Below are positions 35,908 through 57,018 of a stretch of 64,000 nucleotides of DNA, piece by piece. This DNA is from Thunnus maccoyii (Eukaryota; Chordata; Actinopteri; Scombriformes; Scombridae): NCBI RefSeq assembly GCF_910596095.1, contig NC_056548.1:10689151-10753150 (forward strand), given 5' to 3'. The notes under the pieces were generated by a model that made no database searches, was not told where the DNA came from, and worked only from the letters and a program-made list of their open reading frames with translations. A program made the translations under genes and the position numbers. Every line of letters begins with the position of its first letter. The stretch's first letter is position 1.

Positions 35908-36443
35908 TGAACACTGGGCCCTCATATACTCCCATACAGTAATAATCTCCTGAATCTTCAACCTGGACTCCACTGATAGTCAGAGTAAATTCAGGTTCAG
36001 ATCCACTGCTGCTGAAATGACTCGGAGTATCAGATTGACTGCTACTTATTTTATAAAACAGCAGTTTGGGAGGCTGTCCAGGTTTCTGCAGGTACCAGCT
36101 AAGATCATCATCAACTCCTGTACTGGCTGAACAGCTCAGAGAGACTGTCTCCCCCAGACTGACAGCCTTTGATGCAGGAGACTGAGTCACAGATGGACTG
36201 GCACCTGATCCTGGAAAAAAAGAAATACAAGTATATTTTTAAAATCATTTTTAAAAACTGCTTTTGAGAAAGTACAGTGTTCAAAAACATGAAATCTGTG
36301 TTTTAAAGTGTAATATTAATGGAGCATAATAAACATGTTCAAAGCTTAGTGTTCAGTTTAACACAAGAAAATCACTACATCTTACCATGAAGTCCAAACA
36401 CCAGCGTGATGAGCAGCGGAGTCAGTAACATCATCATCATCAT
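35908..36443 (-). CDS. Light-chain V segment Va5
   Basis: Leader 36443-36386, V exon 36210-35908, heptamer 35907-35901, nonamer 35888-35880. Differs from Va2 by Val for Ala in GVQVEDSG and by the CDR3 stub CMGVYEGPV. Both Cys and Trp present; the octamer position is degenerate like the other central Va genes. Confidence 0.9.
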
Positions 36444-37618
36444 TAACCTCACTGTCAGAGACACTGCACAGACTGGTCTCAGTGACACGTCTTAAAACTT
36501 GTTAAGGAGCAGTGATGCACAGCAGCCATTCAAAACACACATTTCATAGGCAAACACATACCTGTGTATGTGTGAGGAGGGAAAATGTTTGGTTGATTCC
36601 AAAGACAATAATCTGTCTGTCAGCACAGTTATATCAGTGTCAGAAAAAAAACTGTTATTTCTGCACATTCGCAGAAACATTCTTGGCTTTGCTTGTTGAA
36701 CAGGCTCCATTATAACATTTGTATGATCTCACTATAGTTTTATCTTAACTGACTTCAGTCTTATCAATAAACAACATCAATCTTCTTATCAATATATCTG
36801 CTCTATTTATGAAGGACTCTGTATTAAAACATAATAAACAGCTCAGAGTCAGAATGAACAAATGCAAGTTTATAACACAATTCAGTGTAGCAGCAGGGAG
36901 GAGCAGGAGATAAAATATCAACTATAATTATAGCAGAGTGGGGTTTCGACTGAGGACAAGATGAGAGGAGAAATGTTCGAATATAACAACTGAACTGTAC
37001 TAAAAGTGCTCAGACACTTAAACATTTTGCATGATTTATGATTTATAAGTGTTGCTATATTCTGGTTGTACATTGTTATCTACATGAATAACCATTATAT
37101 TTGGGCATATTAAGGGCATTGTTATTGGCTTGTATGTATCAGAGTAAGTGTGAATGATTTGTTTTAATCAAAGTTGTTACTACAGCAGTGGTGAGAACAA
37201 GACCGATGGCTCAGGCACAAGAGCAAAATGTTGATAGGAATCCGGGTACTTTAGGTGGTTTGAGCTGAAAAAGTTAGCAGTTAGTCTTGAAATCCAGATT
37301 TTCTAATTTGGGGCATAAACAACATTGTTGCAGCTGGATGACCTATTGCTCTAAATCAAGGTCATGGTGATGATGCAGCAATGAAAACTGTGAAAATAGT
37401 CTCTGCTCATAACTGAAAATTGTAAAAATCTGAGTTTGAAAAGATAAGTAAAGATGGCATTAAGGTTTGTGCTTGGTGAGGTTACTGTCAGCTCTGTGTT
37501 CAGTGGTCTGTGTCAGAGTCTCTTCCTCTTCAGCAGCTGCAGTCGGTTCCTGCTGTAACAGCTCAGTGTCTCTGCAGTCTGACTGAGGGAGGTTTTTGTA
37601 CGACTATAAATCACTGTG

Positions 37619-38089
37619 TGAACGGCCAGTCACTGCCTACATTATGGAGACTCTGACAGTAGTAAACTGCTGCATCTTCAGTCTGAACTCCACTGATGGT
37701 CAAAGTGAAGTCAGAGCTGCTTCCACTGCCACTAAACCGAGCTGGTGTTCCTGATTCACGTTTGCTTGCATATCTTATTAGGGGTTTTGGAGTCTGTCCA
37801 GATTTCTGTTGATACCAGGACATAGCATCATCTCCATCACTATCTCTATAAACAGCCGGGTTGGTTTTACAGGTCAGAGTGACAGTGGATCCTGGAGTAG
37901 ATGTCACTACTGGAGGTTGAGTCACAGTCACCTGACCGCTGCATCCTGCAGACAGAAACAAATCTTTCATTTATCAGCAGAAATTAATGACAGAAATGGA
38001 AACACATCATGTTTGAAATGTTGCTGAGTGAATGAACCTGTAAAACAGCAGCAGGCCAGCGTCCAGATGAGGATGGTGATGAGAGTCAT
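37619..38089 (-). CDS. Light-chain V segment Vb5
   Basis: Leader 38089-38038, V exon 37945-37619, heptamer 37618-37612, nonamer 37599-37591, octamer-like 38192-38199. CDR1 is [13 protein letters not shown]2 RYASKRESG and the CDR3 stub is longer ([11 protein letters not shown]). The gene is intact, but the J directly to its right is destroyed, so it must use a more distant J. Confidence 0.92.
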
Positions 38090-38735
38090 GGTAGTTGTGC
38101 TTTCTGCTGTGTTGACTGACAGATCTGAGTCCTGCAGTGTTGAACTCACAGGACTATAAACCTTCTCAGTTCACTGGAGGATCAGCTGACGATGCAAAGC
38201 CTCCTCTCTATGGAAATGATTTCTCTGCTCTCAACAGACTGAAGGCAACGTGGGACACAAAATCAGGAGAAATACTGTTTGGATTTACACCATCTATGAT
38301 CTTAATGGAAAATAATATTTATAGAAGTGCAGTTGAGGATTTATGGAAAAGTTTGTGTCGACTGTGATTGGTTTGATATTTCTATTTGTTTACGTTTAAT
38401 CGACTTACAAGGTTTATTGTAGATAAATAATATATTTCACTGCTGATTAATATGAGATTGTAAATCTATATTATTATGAAGCATCATGTTAATTTAACCA
38501 TGTATAACTGTTAACAGATATGAAATTGTGATGACTGTAACAAGTAGACTATAATCCTTTTTCTGTCAGATGTAGAAAAGTAAAGAAAAATTAAAGAAAT
38601 ACTCCTATTACATACAATAATTTCAATCTATATAATTAAAAAAGTGTTGTAGATTTGATAAAGTATAAGTGTTGCTGTGTAATTTTTAACAAGCAGAGTT
38701 TTTTCAGTGGATAGATGCTTGTTCACAGTGCAGGA

Positions 38736-38841
38736 GGTTTTTGTACGGCCACTTATAATTATATATAATTAATTATTTATAATATATAGAATTTATACCA
38801 TTTATCATATTATATTAATATTAATATTTCATGACACTGTG
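38736..38841 (+). pseudogene. J6 remnant: J recombination signal split by AT-rich DNA, J lost
   Basis: The type-B approach sequence (GTGGATAGATGCTTGTTCAC) and nonamer GGTTTTTGT (38736-38744) are kept, followed by ACGGCCACTTA as in J3/J5. Then an AT-rich stretch replaces the rest of the spacer. A heptamer CACTGTG reappears at 38835-38841, about 90 bp from the nonamer instead of 23. The following bases do not encode FGxG. No other J-like FGxG/donor was found before C6. Confidence 0.7.
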
Positions 38842-39237
38842 ATCAAGTTCAGTGTTTGCATGTTTTTATGTTTTTTGTTATTAATCAAACAAGGCTGATC
38901 TCACAATCTGAGAAGAAACTTTGCAGAGATCAAAATTCATTCAGTATTTAAGATTCATTCAGTATTTAACATTTTTGGGTAAAAAAGATAAACATACATT
39001 TTCTAATATTCTATTTTTACGATGACTTTTAACTTTTATTTAACTTTTAAATATAAAAGCAAAGATTTATCTACGAAACATCAGTAGTTTTTTTTTTTTG
39101 TTTTTTTTTAAATCACTTATTTTGATCATCCAAACTGTTTTTAAAATCTATTGTTGTTTATCTCTAATATGATTTTATCAGTTAATGCAGCTCAGCTTTG
39201 TGTTCACGGTTCATTTATTTCACATTAGTAGTGAAAA

Positions 39238-39257
39238 GGAAGTGAAAGAGACAGATG
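39238..39257 (+). promoter_or_regulatory. Conserved ETS/IRF composite element plus E-box upstream of C6
   Basis: GGAAGTGAAA at 39238-39247 and CAGATG at 39252-39257, with the same spacing as in the type-B introns. Here most of the surrounding intron has diverged beyond easy alignment, so retention of this block points to selection. Confidence 0.55.
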
Positions 39258-39516
39258 ACAAAGTTTTAACTGTATTCACATGAGTGTTTCACTTCTGTCA
39301 GTTTAAACACAAGAAAATGATTTATTCACTGTCTCAAATTATGAAACAGATATGAAGATGTCATCAATAATTATTATCAATGAACCTTTTTCACTGCATT
39401 GAACTCATGTGTCTGATGGTCTGATTCTTAGTGTATGAGTGCAACAGCAGCACAAGCTCTAAAGTTTTCCGTCTTTGTCTTTTCTCCTCCCTCTCCTCCC
39501 CCTCTCTCTCCTCCAG

Positions 39517-39839
39517 TGGGTGTGGTGCGGCCCACCCTGACCGTCCTCCCCCCCTCCAGAGAGCAGCTGCAGCAGGGCAGTGCCACACTGGTGTGTCTGT
39601 CCAGCGGGGGCTTCCCCTCAGCCTGGAGGCTGGACTGGAAGGTGGGGGGACGCAGCAGCTCCTCAGGGGTGTCACACGGCGCGGAGGTCCTGGGGAGGGA
39701 CGGCCACTACAGCCGGAGCAGCACCCTGAGCCTCTCTGCAGACCAGTGGAGGAAGGTGGGCTCAGTGAGCTGTGAGGCCAGTCTGAGTGGACAGACCCCT
39801 GTCACTCAAACCCTGGACCCTGACCGCTGCTCAGAGTAG
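39517..39839 (+). CDS. Immunoglobulin light-chain constant exon C6 (isotype 2)
   Basis: A C1-set domain clearly different from C1-C5. Acceptor CTCCAG before 39517 with the same phase-1 entry. Landmarks: VRPTLTVLPPSREQL, first Cys in SATLVCLSSGGFPS, Trp in LDWKVGG, second Cys in GSVSCEAS, C-terminal DPDRCSE; stop 39837-39839; AATAAA 40112-40117. The sequence resembles the teleost L1-type kappa constant region as I recall it, while C1-C5 would be another light-chain isotype; I do not assign names firmly. No intact J lies between C5 and C6, so expression would need a J from further left (J5 has a compatible phase) spliced past C5. Confidence 0.9.
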
Positions 39840-40675
39840 AGCTTCAGCAACACTTCCTGTCTGGAAATGATGCTTCTTTTTCTTTGCTAGAGATCTTGAT
39901 GAAGCTACAGATCTTCTCTGTTCAGCTGTTTCTGCAAGTTTCACATCTCTCTACTCAGTGTTTTAATGTGCATGTTGCTTTCTAATACTGATCTTCCTTA
40001 TATTCTGCTTTATGTTCATTACTTTTCAAATGAAACTTAATATTCTGAGTTTCACTCCAAGAGAAACTATTCATACATGTAAAGTGTGAAATGAACATTG
40101 AACCATTATTCAATAAAACTGTTGAGTATAATGAGTCAGTGTGTTTGTATTTCTTTAAAAAGATATTCGTCATGAAAAATACCTTCTTGATCATCCAAAT
40201 ATCATCATACATGATAATTAAGTATGCCCAACAGTACAGCAGATGGTTGTTTTCTATTACATTGTGACATTTGAGTATGAAATCATTTGGAATTTTAAAA
40301 TTTTAAATAATAAATTGGAAAACTTAATTTCCTTTTGGGCTGCATTAGTGGAAAATCTGTCAAATATTTGTTTTTATCAGTGGCTATACTGGAACAAAAG
40401 CTCAGTGTCTCTATCATACTCATACACAGATGGAATTAACTGACAAGAATTTAAGTTTTAACTGTAAATGGAAGAGCATCTGTCAGTTTGTTTCAGTTTT
40501 ATTTAGGGTCATTGTGGTTCTGCTTGATGACTCTTGTGTGTCAGAGTCACAGTGTTATCTTCACTCCACCAGTTATCCTCATCACAGTCTCTTCATCAAC
40601 CCTCTGCGGCTGCAGTAGGCTGTTTTCAGTTCAGTCAAACTGAAGGAGGTTTTTGTACTGCTATAAATCATTGTG

Positions 40676-41180
40676 TGAATGTGGCATCACCATGGTCACC
40701 AAGACAGTAGTAATCTTCAACCTGAACACCTCTGATGGTCAGAGTGTAGCGAGAACCAGATCTACTGCCACTGAATCGAGATGGAGTTCCTGAGTTTAGA
40801 GATGATGCTTTGTATATTAGAAGTTTGGTAGCTTGTCCAGGTTTCTGAAGGTACCAACTGAGAGCACTACGAATGTTTGAACTCCCTGTGGCGCTGATGG
40901 TCACCGTCCCCCCAAGACTAACAGACTTGGATTTGTCAGTCTGAGTAAGAAAATTATTGGCAGAAGACTCTGAAATGAGAAAATTAAATATAAACTTCAG
41001 AAATCAATGTTTAGATTTGACAGCATGAAGTAACACTTAATATTGTAATATTAATATATTACACCACACTTAATATTTACGCCAAGTATGAACATTTGAC
41101 AATTTAACCATAAATGCCAAAAATCTCTCACCCTGACTCAGAAAACCCAACATGACCAGCAGAGTTATTGGCAACATCAT
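40676..41180 (-). CDS. Light-chain V segment Va6 (lacks first Cys, weak heptamer; probable pseudogene)
   Basis: Leader 41180-41132 ([17 protein letters not shown]), V exon 40969-40676, open throughout. As in Va1, VTIS-Ala replaces VTIS-Cys. FR3 is shortened (GVQVEDYYC, a few residues missing before YYC). The heptamer on the minus strand is CACAATG rather than CACAGTG (40675-40669); spacer 12 bp, nonamer 40656-40648 intact. Octamer-like ATGCAAAG at 41272-41279. It is the last V of the array and a close relative of Va1. Confidence 0.8.
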
Positions 41181-41460
41181 GCAGTTTTCAGTGTTAGTGC
41201 ATGAAAACAGTTCAGACTTGCTGTGAACATTCAGAACTTAAAAGTCTAGGGAGCAGTGATGCATAAAAGTCATGCAAAGCACACTTAAGCACACCTGTCC
41301 TTGTGAAACTGAGAGGAAGAGATGAGGTGGAGTAGGCTACATCTTCCTGTGGACTGATTGCGCAATTGTGGAAACTCTTTGGCTTTCTGTTCCACATCTC
41401 TCTGCTAAATCTGTCTTTACAAAGTTCCCTTAAACCCTTTGTATTCATAAATGAATGCAG

Positions 41461-41690
41461 GGTGCCCTCTGCTGACAGTCCAGGTTCACAGCAACCAAAT
41501 TTCATAGTTGTCAATGTATTTAAAGCCAAATATGTCAACCTCATGGTGGCACTACAGGAAAGTCAGGAGATCACTGTCAGTATTCTCAGGGGACTTTTAA
41601 TGTTTATCATTTCATGGCAATCAATTTAATCATTGTTGAGATATTTCAGTCTGGCCCAAAGTGGCTGACTGACATTTCCACGCCACCACA
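41461..41690 (-). repeat. Dispersed repeat (family 3), inverted fragment
   Basis: TGGTGGCACTACAGGAAAGTCAGGAGATCA-type sequence and GAGATATTTCAGTCTGGCCC are hallmarks of the same family as at 55795-56340 in the opposite orientation. It lies just right of the last V segment. Confidence 0.55.
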
Positions 41691-41699
41691 TTGACTAAC

Positions 41700-43910
41700 A
41701 ATTGAAGCTGTTTTTCTGTTCTGAAGCTTGTTTCTTTGCTCCTGATTTTTTTTTACATTTTGCAGTTGTGAGATCTTCATCTGAAAGTCTGTTGCTGAAA
41801 GTCCTGTACTTTGACTGAAAGCCCCGAAAACAGCTACTAAATGGACCTTGAGGGGAGATTGTTTCATCTGTTGTTTCAAAGGTCAAGAATTAAATTGAAA
41901 ACCCTCAATTTTTACTGTAAGCCAACATTTACCAGAAGTCTTTAAACTGCTCAGAAAGTGCTGAATGTATGAAAATGTATGAAAATGTATGAAAAGCTTG
42001 AAACTTTAACATCCAAAATTCCACCAAAACTAAGCAAACTCCATCTGCTGATGACTTGTTACATGTATGGTTCAATACTGAGTCTACATCTTAAAAACTT
42101 CATTTTAGACACAAAAGCAAATCTTTACAGCAGACACTGACACTTGATTTCAGCTGACAACAACTCATTTGTCAGAAACACTGAGGTAAAAAAAAAAAAA
42201 AAAGAAGAAAAAAACACAACAGGCTGCATCATTTTTTCTATTTTTTTAATTTCTATTGTGTCTTTTAATTGTTTATATTGTAAAAAAAAAAAAAAATGTC
42301 TATATTGTGTAAACAAACGTTTCATTACAAAATAGTGAGATTTGTACCTCAAGTATGTACTACAGTGTATTCTGCAGGAACGAGTCACAGAAAATGCAGC
42401 AGGAAAGGTTTCAATGGACTTTATTTTGACAATCTTCCTTGTTTTGTGGGGGGGGGGGTTTATTGAATATAGATGTATCTCAATGTGGTTTGGCAATTGC
42501 TGGTCTGACCATATGAATATATGTTAGTTTTTGAGCAGAAACTGAAGAGTTTTGAAGTGAGTGCATTAGCATTTGCACAGTGGGCTGCAGTTGTTTGTGT
42601 GAGAAAAAGTATTCAGAAAATTTGAGGGTTGTATGATGGACATTGAATGTTTTTTGTGTTAAAGCAATTTAAATGTCATCACAGTTTGGTCCTTGTTTTG
42701 ACTGTGTGAGAAGAGTTTTGAAGATGTATACTCAGTATTGAACCATGCATGTAATTAATCGTGAAAAAACTGTAATGTTGTAGACTGTGCACATTCAGTT
42801 CACAATATGTCTAATGATCAACGAAAGGCCTAATGTTTGTTTCTTTGCTTGGTTGGTTTATTGGTGATAAAAGCTATAAAAGAGTTCTGTATGGTAGCCC
42901 CAAGGTGCAAAAGACATCATTTTACAATTTTTCTTGATCACTTGCACATTATAACTGGGCCTATTAACCAAACATCCCAAACCATGACACCATCTATCAA
43001 TAGACAGACCCATTTCCCAAAACTATAAACACTATTCTCCTGTTTTCACTCATTTAGACAGCACTGGCAATCAATATCATTAACTCAAGTCATCACAGCT
43101 GGAACTCAATTAACACACAATTTCCCCAGGTGGAAAGACTCACAGTCAAAATTGTTCACACACCAATCAGAACATCATGATAGATAAATAACAGGGTCAC
43201 AGATCAGTTCACTTGTTTTAGAACAATGGATTCACAAAGACCTGAGGCAGAATAAATGTGATTTCTTTCTTTCTTTATGTACAAACAGTTTTTGTTTTGT
43301 TTTGTTTTTTTATTAGTTTATACAGTATTGGTAAATACTAAAAATGGAAATTATTTTACTTTATCAGTTGCATATTTTTACATGACATTTACTTTTTCAC
43401 TCAATCTTAGTTTAATTTATCACAGTACATTGAGGAATAAAAAAAATTGTAACTGTATACAAGTGTTGTGTCTTTATATGGGGTTCATCATATAAAGAGG
43501 TTGTTCTGGAGGAAAACCATAAGCGCCATCATTCATTGCAGTAACAGTTGTGTTTTGAATTGATCTCACCAGTGTGTGATGGCTTTTTTGTGTATTTGAG
43601 TTTGTGTGATGTCTGAAGGCAAAGTTTGATTTAGATGTACGATTACACGGTTTTGAGTGGAGAGTTTAGTTTTTTGTTTGAAGTTTGTGAAGATGTGTGC
43701 AGTTATGCATTTGTGTTTAGAGTTTTGGCAAATGGAGCATAATTTCAATAAATGTGTCTTAGCAATTGAGAAAAACTGTAAAATGAAATAAGTTTTTAGA
43801 ATGATTTCAGCAAACAATAAACATTTCAATGTAGGCCTAAATATGGATATGTCAGTACTGTTTTAAGACAGTATTGAAAAGAATATGTGAACCTCTAATC
43901 TATGATCAAT
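41700..43910. other. Intergenic region, no recognised gene
   Basis: Spacer between the light-chain array and the REEP-family promoter. It holds a three-fold ATGTATGAAA repeat (41964-41994), A-rich tracts near 42188 and 42282 and a G tract near 42450. Open frames here are short and without motifs. Confidence 0.6.
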
Positions 43911-43949
43911 GTGCAGCACAAACCTTTTTTTATTTACCTGCTGCAGTGG

Positions 43950-44091
43950 ACGTTACTCCGCGGAGCTCTGTGATTGGTCAGCGGACGTCTTTCAAGCTCC
44001 TCCCCCGCTGTCTGTCACCGTAGCTCGGCCAAGTCAGCAGCAGCCAGCCGGCCGTCCAGCGGCAAGTTTTCGGGCGAATTAACAAGAAAAG
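43950..44091 (+). promoter_or_regulatory. CpG-rich promoter and inferred first exon of the REEP-family gene
   Basis: GC and CpG content rise sharply. There is an inverted CCAAT box (GATTGG, 43972-43977), a GC-box-like CTCCTCCCCCGC, then GGCCGTCCAGCGGC. A donor AAAAG/GTCAGT at 44091/44092 and an acceptor CAACAG ending at 44177 suggest a small 5'-UTR intron of about 86 bp before the start codon. No TATA box is seen, fitting a housekeeping promoter. Confidence 0.6.
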
Positions 44092-44195
44092 GTCAGTAAA
44101 ATAGCACCGTGTTTTAACACAAATCCCTCAAGCATCGTCACGTTTAACATTTGCATTGTTTTTCTGTCGGTCAACAGGCTCAGCAAGGCCCGAAA

Positions 44196-54066
<9,871 letters not shown>

Positions 54067-54085
54067 GAAACATGGGAAGACCTTC

Positions 54086-54127
54086 TGTGTGTGTGTGTGT
54101 GTGTGTGTGTGTTTGTGTGTGTGTGTG
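54086..54127. repeat. (GT)n microsatellite in the REEP 3' UTR
   Basis: GT repeats begin about 20 bp after the stop codon (TAA 54064-54066), so they lie in the mRNA before the polyadenylation signals. Confidence 0.9.
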
Positions 54128-54729
54128 AGTATGTGTTTCCTGGACGAGTGAATGAGTGAGTGTATATGTGTTTGTTGTTTGGCTTTTGGTTTAGTGAACC
54201 AAAGATTCACACCCGTGAAAATAAATAAAAGCTCATTTGATCACCCACATCAGTTCACTGCCATCGGTACCGCCAAGACAATCAGACAACTGTGACCTAT
54301 TTATGTGAGCTTATTTTCTTTGTTGTAGTGTGACAAAATGGATGGAATGAAATGTGTGACAGCAAAAATTATGATTGTGCACCTGCAGGTTTCGGCAACA
54401 CTGGAGGTGTAGTCAATAATATTCAGGTGCATGTCTAATTGAGCCATTTGTGACTGAAAACACACAGATAACACTACGGTTACAAAAGCAAGTTGCCTTG
54501 AGATGTATCATAAACGGCATATTCTAACATTACTCAAAAATGGAGCTTTTACGTGTCATTAAGTGTCTTCTTGCTCTTAAAAGCCTTATTGTCATATGTG
54601 TCAAGCAGCATTTAAAGTCTGTTTGAGCTTTAGGGAAAGTTCTCACTCCACACTTTAACTGGACAACCTCTGCCTTTTGATATGTCTTAAATTATCATCT
54701 AATTATGATGAAACAATAAAACTGGAACC

Positions 54730-55790
54730 ATGATGAACTGTACTGAATCTTTGTGTCTGGCTTTCAACTTTCAGATGTATTTCTGTTTCTTCTGGGGCTC
54801 TCTCTCCAAGCAGTGTCATTCCTCACAAAGTGGGAAATTGGATTTTATTTGGTCCAAATTACAATGTTCACGCACCAGTGATTTCTGTAATTGTATTTTA
54901 TAGCAGTGGCGAGTTGAGAAAATTGTATTTCTGGATCCATAACCTCTGCGGATTTGGTTCTAGTTAATTTTGCAGCACTGAATTTTTTTTCTTTTTTCTC
55001 TTTTTAATGAACTTTATCTGCAGTTATTGTAAATAGTACCCAAATATCTCACTGTATCAGTAACTTAAAAATTACTTAGCTCTTTGTTAAACACCTCTGA
55101 ATTCAAGAATGTTTTAAACACAAAATTACGTTAAAGCATTCAATTTTTTGCTACCAGTTTTGCAGATTTTGCAGCTGCAGATTCTTTTCAATTAATCTCT
55201 CAATTTGGTATTCTTTCTAATTTGGTATAGCAGGACATGTTTGTGTTTTTGTTGCAGGGAAAATACTAATGCCATGCACAATTTCTCTCACATCCTACGT
55301 ATCCACTTGATCTTTTGACCTGTCACCCTCAAGTACTTTTACCAGCATTCAGACAGCCAAACCACCCACGCTTTAATTTGTGTTTGGCTCTGTATTCACG
55401 CTTGAGGGGCTCTGAATGGGAGACCCTTTGTGTTAGTGCGCTGGATAAAATGCTTGGGAAATGGTGCACCGCCACAGGGAGAGGAAGGCATCTGGAAATG
55501 TCTGCTGCGAAGATATGTCTGCCGGGTGTTTATGTATCCCATCAGCCACCGGTGGCCAACAGGTTATTGATTTAACAGAAATGGGACACAGAAACCAATT
55601 ATCGCATTGTGTTGCTTTGAGGTTTGTACCAAGGTCTTGAATTAAGGGAGGGGGTCTGGAAATGGCCAAGTTAGGGCAGTAGAAGAAGAGAAGGGGACAA
55701 AGAAGGGAAGGGAGTGAATGTATGACAGCAAACACCAACAGCTGTCTTTTTGTTTTATTACAAGCTGCTTTTTAGCCACACTGGCCACAT
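54730..55790. other. Intergenic, no recognised feature
   Basis: Downstream of the distal REEP polyadenylation signal. Short frames only. No repeat family recognised with confidence. Confidence 0.5.
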
Positions 55791-55794
55791 CCAG

Positions 55795-56340
55795 ACTGAA
55801 ATATCTTAACAACTACTGGGTGGATTGAGACACAATTTGGTACATTTGACATTCATAGCCCCCAGAGAATAAATTCCACTGACTTTAATGACCCTCTGAC
55901 TTTTCCTCCATTGCCACCAGCTGGTTGGCATTTTCAGTTTGTAGTGACATGTCTTGACGAATATTAGATGACTTACATTTTGTACAGATATCCATGGTGC
56001 CCAGAGGATAAATCCAAGTGATTTTGGTGATTCTCCTGACATCCTGACCTGCTGCTAGCGCCAGCAGCAGGTCAGAGTTTTCATATATCCTAGGAAATAT
56101 CTCAACACATTATACTGGATGAATTGGCATGAAATTTTGTAGAAATATTCCTGGTTCCCAGATGATAAATCTTAATGACTATTCCTCAAGCCACCAGGAG
56201 GATGATATTTGTGAAATATTTCAGTCAAAACTAAATGTCTCAATTCAGAGTTTCCCTTGAATTGTAGTCACTGTTGATCTTTAAACTTTCCCATCAGTCT
56301 CAGCTGTCCTGTGTTTAGTGATAATCAAATGGTAACATGG
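55795..56340 (+). repeat. Dispersed repeat (family 3), long copy
   Basis: GACTGAAATATCTTAACAACTACTGG, CACAATTTGGTACATTTGACATTCATAG-like and CCCCAGAGAATAAATTCC, then a second partial pass (TTTTGTACAGATATCCATGGTGCCCAGAGGATAAATCC), suggest two or three nested or tandem family members. Confidence 0.6.
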
Positions 56341-56966
56341 CAGTAGACTCGCCTTGTTTTGAATCGTGAGTCTTCATTTGAGTCTCTTCTTCCCTCTTCA
56401 TCCTAGTCCAAGCTGACTTTCCATCTGCATGTGCTTGCATAATCTTTTCTCCTGCCTTACCCTGCATTATGCTGCTCCTCCCTGATCTCATGCTCATTAT
56501 CCCCCCTGACTAAAACAATCAATGCTACTTGTAATCACCATGTCTGTTTGTCTGACCATCACTGCCCAGTTTGCTACTTCGTGCAGTTCCTCGACTCACC
56601 GACAGAGGGGGACAAACACAAGGCTGTCTGGTTGGTGAGTCATACAGCGAGTCCGTCACGTACAGACAAACACAGCTCAAAACAAGGCCTGGTTTGACTC
56701 GACCAGAGGCCTTTAATAGCACCAGGGCGAAGCTTTATCACACTTAAGCCCTATTGATGATATTAATAACCGAAATTAATCAAATTCTCAAATTTTTGCC
56801 GGCATTGGCTGAGAATTCATTTGGGTCTCCTTACACTGGGCTGTTATATTCCGAACCTGTGATATCTTTCCTCCTTTCCACCCATTGCGTGTTTTTTTGC
56901 TCTATTATGTATGTATGTATGGTACAGTATGTAGCCTACACGTTTACTATTGTAATTCTGGCTCCA

Positions 56967-56987
56967 GGCTCTCTCCATGGTGCTGAA
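56967..56987 (-). promoter_or_regulatory. RE1/NRSE (REST-binding) site 1
   Basis: Plus-strand core CTCTCCATGGTGCTGAA. Over the 21-bp RE1 consensus as I know it, 19 positions agree, including both half-sites. Only 10 bp separate it from site 2. REST silences neuronal genes outside neurons. Confidence 0.6.
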
Positions 56988-56997
56988 ACAATATTAG

Positions 56998-57018
56998 GTC
57001 GCTGTCCGTGGTGCTGAT
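56998..57018 (-). promoter_or_regulatory. RE1/NRSE (REST-binding) site 2
   Basis: Plus-strand core CGCTGTCCGTGGTGCTGA; 19 of 21 consensus positions agree, with mismatches only near the two ends. Same orientation as site 1, starts 31 bp apart (about three helical turns). Confidence 0.7.

Larger units (their letters stand above)
26976..38090. repeat. Tandem A+B light-chain dimer, copy 2
   Basis: Contains J4-C4, Va4, Vb4, J5-C5, Va5, Vb5. The right border runs into the diverged J6/C6 unit soon after the Vb5 promoter region (similarity to the type-B Vb upstream DNA fades around 38310). Confidence 0.85.

Noticed and set aside
38835-38861. CACTGTG heptamer followed by GTTTGCAT, considered as a functional J or promoter octamer
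   Set aside because: There is no nonamer at 23 or 12 bp, no FGxG and no donor; the octamer-like word is in AT-rich DNA. Kept only as part of the J6 remnant.
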